Source: Desulfuromonadales bacterium (GTDB lineage Bacteria > Desulfobacterota > Desulfuromonadia > Desulfuromonadales > BM103). Taken from it: DNA of 16,033 nucleotides. The stretch's first letter is position 1. Every line of letters begins with the position of its first letter. The notes beneath the pieces are model-generated. The model searched no databases and was not told the origin of the DNA. It saw only the letters and a program-made list of their open reading frames with translations. This document shows, piece by piece, positions 13,767 through 16,033 of this stretch. The stretch lies in contig DAOWJU010000086.1 of the NCBI GenBank assembly GCA_030640215.1, forward strand, positions 1 to 16,033, read 5' to 3'. The position numbers and the translations under genes are program-made.

Positions 13767-15809
13767 TCATTCTGCCTCTTCCCCCATCAGCTTGGCAAGC
13801 ATATCCGACATACTGAGCTCTCCCCCACCCTCATCCTCGACAAGGTGAAACCCGGTCCGGGCTTCCTCCTGCCGGACCTCTTCAGGAATCTCTGCCAGAA
13901 AGCGACTCAGCTCGCGCGGCTCTGCCTTGCCGTACTTCATGCGCGCATCGGCGTGCAGGATAGTCAACTTTTCCCGGGCACGGGTGATACCGACGTAACA
14001 GAGGCGGCGCTCCTCATCGACATCAAAGGTTTCGGACACCGATTTCTTATGCGGCAAAAAGCCCTCTTCGAAGCCGGGCAGGAAAACGTGGGGGAACTCC
14101 AGGCCCTTGCTCGAATGCAGGCTCATCAAGACCACAGCATCCTTGGCCAGCTTCTTCTCCTTGCTGTCAGATCCCGGCTCATCACGATCGAGCAGGGCAA
14201 CCTTTTCCAGGAAACCGGAGAGAGTCGGCATGGCATCGCGCTCCTCATAGGTGGCGACGGCGTTGATGACCTCCTGGACATTCTCGATGCGGCGTTCGAT
14301 TTTCTCGCGCGAATCGGGTTCGCGGCGCAGTTCAGCTTCGAGACCAATCGCAGCAAACAAATCTTTTGCCGTACCAGCCAGCCTGCCGCCGCTGCGAAAG
14401 GAACGCTTGTGGTCTTCAACCAGGGCGATAAAACCCTCCAGGGCAGCGACGGCCCGGGCATTGATCCCGGTAATCATGCGCGCTTTTCTGAGCACCTTCC
14501 AGAGCGGTTCTTTACTGCTGATCGAGGTGCGGATCAACAGATCGGCAGTGGTCCGGCCAATACCGCGACGCGGATAGTTGAGGATACGCAGCAGGTTGAC
14601 CTCGTCGGCTGGGTTAACGATGAAACGCAGGTAGGCGATGGCATCCTTAACCTCCTTGCGATCAAAGAACTGTTGACCACCGATCAGCACATAGGGGATG
14701 TCGGCAAAACGCAGCTCCTGCTCAAAGACCATGGTCTGGGCGTTGGTGCGCATCAAGATGGCGTGATCCTGATACGCCATACGCTTGGCATCCAGATTGT
14801 GGCGAATACGCTCAATCACGGCACGCGTTTCATCTTCGGCATCGAGGCACCTGACCACACCGATCTTTTCACCGTCACTGCCAGCAGTCCAGAGCGCCTT
14901 CTCCTTGCGTTTCTTATTGTGTTTGATCACCTTGTTGGCGGCATTGAGAATGTTGGCCGTGGAACGATAATTCTGTTCCATCTTGATGACATGAGCCCCG
15001 ACGAAGTGTTTTTCAAAATCAAGGATATTACCCGGATCAGCACCACGCCAGCCATAAATCGACTGATCATCGTCACCGACCACGCAGAAGTTGTTCCACT
15101 TAGCAGCGAGCCGCCGCATCAGGGTGAACTGGGCGGTGTTGGTGTCCTGGTACTCATCGACCATAATGTACTGGAAACGTTCCTGGTAACGCGTTTGCAC
15201 CTCGGGGAATTCATCAAAAAGACGCACCACCAGCATGATCAGATCGTCAAAATCAACCGCGTTGTAGCTTTTCAGACTCTTCTGGTATTCGGGATAGACT
15301 CTCAGCGCCATCTCGCCGATCACATCACCACGCATAAAAGGACCGAACTGCGCAGGTGATTTCAGACTGTTCTTGGCATCGGAAATCTTCCAGAGGATGG
15401 CATCAGGAGTCAGGCCGTGGTCAGGATTGATCTTATTCATCAAATCCTTGATCAGGCGCTGCTGATCAGAGGCACCGTAAATACTGAAATTGCGTTTGTA
15501 ACCAAGATGCTCGATATCCGCACGCAAGATGCGGCAGCAGAGTGAATGGAAGGTCGAAATCTGGATGCGTTCAGTTTTGCTGCGACCGGCCAGAGCCGCC
15601 ACCCGTGCCTGCATTTCTTTTGCGGCCTTGTTGGTAAAGGTCACCGCCAGCACCCGCTCTGGATCAATACACTTTGAACCGACCAGGTGGGCAACCCGGT
15701 GGGTAACCACATTGGTCTTGCCCGAGCCGGCACCGGCCAGCAGCAAAAGCGGCCCTTCGGTATGCAGGACCGCCTCAAGTTGTTGCGGATTAAGAGTGTT
15801 CAGGTTCAC
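13767..15809 (-). CDS. rep: ATP-dependent DNA helicase, Rep/UvrD family (Rep-like)
   Basis: This 680-aa superfamily 1A 3'-5' helicase assists replication restart and clearing of proteins from DNA. All motifs are present: Q-motif region LNPQQLEAV, Walker A AGAGSGKT at 25-32, Ia [73 protein letters not shown] and [13 protein letters not shown]. Length and wording ([28 protein letters not shown]) are closer to Rep than to UvrD or PcrA, but the distinction is a judgement by eye. The start codon is GTG (15807-15809) with only a weak GGACT ribosome site. queF follows 4 nt after the stop. A 562-codon open frame on the other strand is a shadow of this gene. Confidence 0.93.
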   Translation of the reverse strand: MNLNTLNPQQLEAVLHTEGPLLLLAGAGSGKTNVVTHRVAHLVGSKCIDPERVLAVTFTNKAAKEMQARVAALAGRSKTERIQISTFHSLCCRILRADIEHLGYKRNFSIYGASDQQRLIKDLMNKINPDHGLTPDAILWKISDAKNSLKSPAQFGPFMRGDVIGEMALRVYPEYQKSLKSYNAVDFDDLIMLVVRLFDEFPEVQTRYQERFQYIMVDEYQDTNTAQFTLMRRLAAKWNNFCVVGDDDQSIYGWRGADPGNILDFEKHFVGAHVIKMEQNYRSTANILNAANKVIKHNKKRKEKALWTAGSDGEKIGVVRCLDAEDETRAVIERIRHNLDAKRMAYQDHAILMRTNAQTMVFEQELRFADIPYVLIGGQQFFDRKEVKDAIAYLRFIVNPADEVNLLRILNYPRRGIGRTTADLLIRTSISSKEPLWKVLRKARMITGINARAVAALEGFIALVEDHKRSFRSGGRLAGTAKDLFAAIGLEAELRREPDSREKIERRIENVQEVINAVATYEERDAMPTLSGFLEKVALLDRDEPGSDSKEKKLAKDAVVLMSLHSSKGLEFPHVFLPGFEEGFLPHKKSVSETFDVDEERRLCYVGITRAREKLTILHADARMKYGKAEPRELSRFLAEIPEEVRQEEARTGFHLVEDEGGGELSMSDMLAKLMGEEAE

Positions 15810-15880
15810 AGAATGAGTCCGTATGGTGTTTGATTGCTGGAAGAATCCCTGCCGTCAGGAGGCTGGCGAAAGGTTGTGAG

Positions 15881-15909
15881 ATACTATGCAAAGTAACGGC
15901 AAAAAACAA
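15881..15909 (-). promoter_or_regulatory. Candidate promoter for the rep-queF operon
   Basis: On the minus strand TTGTTT (15904-15909) and TAGTAT (15881-15886) are spaced by 17 bp, the ideal distance. The match is 3/6 for -35 and 4/6 for -10. The site is about 70 bp before the GTG start and about 70 bp downstream of the module B core at the window end. Confidence 0.3.
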
Positions 15910-15980
15910 GTTGTAAGATGGCACAAAATACCGGGCCCGTTAAGCAGAGACGACATCTCAAACCTTTAGACCAAAACAAA

Positions 15981-16033
15981 ACCGGCGGCGCGCGTACCGC
16001 CAAACGCCATACTTTTGCCCGGCAGCAAAAGTA
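15981..16033 (-). repeat. Composite intergenic repeat, module B core, copy B5 (cut by window end)
   Basis: The last 53 bases are identical to 11102-11154 (core of B3) and to the reverse complement of the matching part of B2. They contain the GGCGG/CCGCC hairpin and the ACTTTTGC/GCAAAAGT hairpin (16011-16032). Flanking bases before 15970 no longer match, so the core is the most conserved piece. The remainder lies beyond the window. It stands upstream of the rep-queF operon. Confidence 0.85.

Noticed and set aside
13763..13830. A preQ1 riboswitch before queF
   Set aside because: The queF start is only 4 nt from the helicase stop, so any aptamer would have to lie inside helicase coding sequence; no such structure was seen.
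13671..15359. A 562-codon open frame antisense to the Rep-like helicase
   Set aside because: It lies across the well-supported helicase and runs into queF, with no ribosome site; a GC-driven shadow.
33..16033. A CRISPR array made from the recurring repeats
   Set aside because: Copies are long, few, in both orientations and kilobases apart, with no regular spacers and no cas genes.

Overview
The window is about 16 kb of bacterial chromosome. It carries eleven protein genes that I consider real, plus an unusual load of intergenic repeats. Gene content suggests a Gram-negative proteobacterium in the broad sense: soluble transhydrogenase SthA, a long-form QueF, a WaaP-like kinase, and a lipoprotein with SPOR and NlpC/P60 domains. 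A member of the Desulfuromonadales/Geobacter type of lineage is my best guess, but I could not test it. There are no rRNA or tRNA genes, no CRISPR array, no transposase and no phage gene.

Layout. 1-399: a repeat (module A) and the leader of sthA. 400-1803: sthA (+). 1804-2519: a long composite repeat (A+B), a hexamer microsatellite and a C11 tract. 2520-3800: membrane-anchored parallel beta-helix protein (-). 3886-4641: divergent lipopolysaccharide-kinase-like protein (+). 4815-5705: DUF815-type AAA ATPase (-). 6003-6905: class I SAM methyltransferase (+). 7114-9332: SPOR-NlpC/P60 lipoprotein translationally coupled to a 14-helix MFS exporter (+). 9429-10739: unrecognised protein, possibly a metal-dependent amidohydrolase (+). 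10740-11742: repeats only (A, B, A and a MITE-like element). 11743-12727: a 54-aa small gene following a HisN-type phosphatase (-). 12932-15809: rep-like helicase followed 4 nt later by queF (-). 15981-16033: the start of another B repeat, cut by the window end.

The genes do not form one pathway. They look like housekeeping and envelope genes in short operons: rep-queF, hisN-small ORF, and lipoprotein-MFS. The intergenic space is the least ordinary part. At least four unrelated repeat families fill almost every gap longer than about 70 bp. The largest is a roughly 500-bp A+B element without a transposase. Its hairpins are kept in all copies, with compensatory base changes between copies, which suggests selection on RNA or single-stranded DNA structure. 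Full copies at about 1.9-2.4 kb and 11.1-11.6 kb are inverted relative to each other, so the 8.7 kb between them could invert by recombination. I regard this repeat family as the best candidate for something undescribed.
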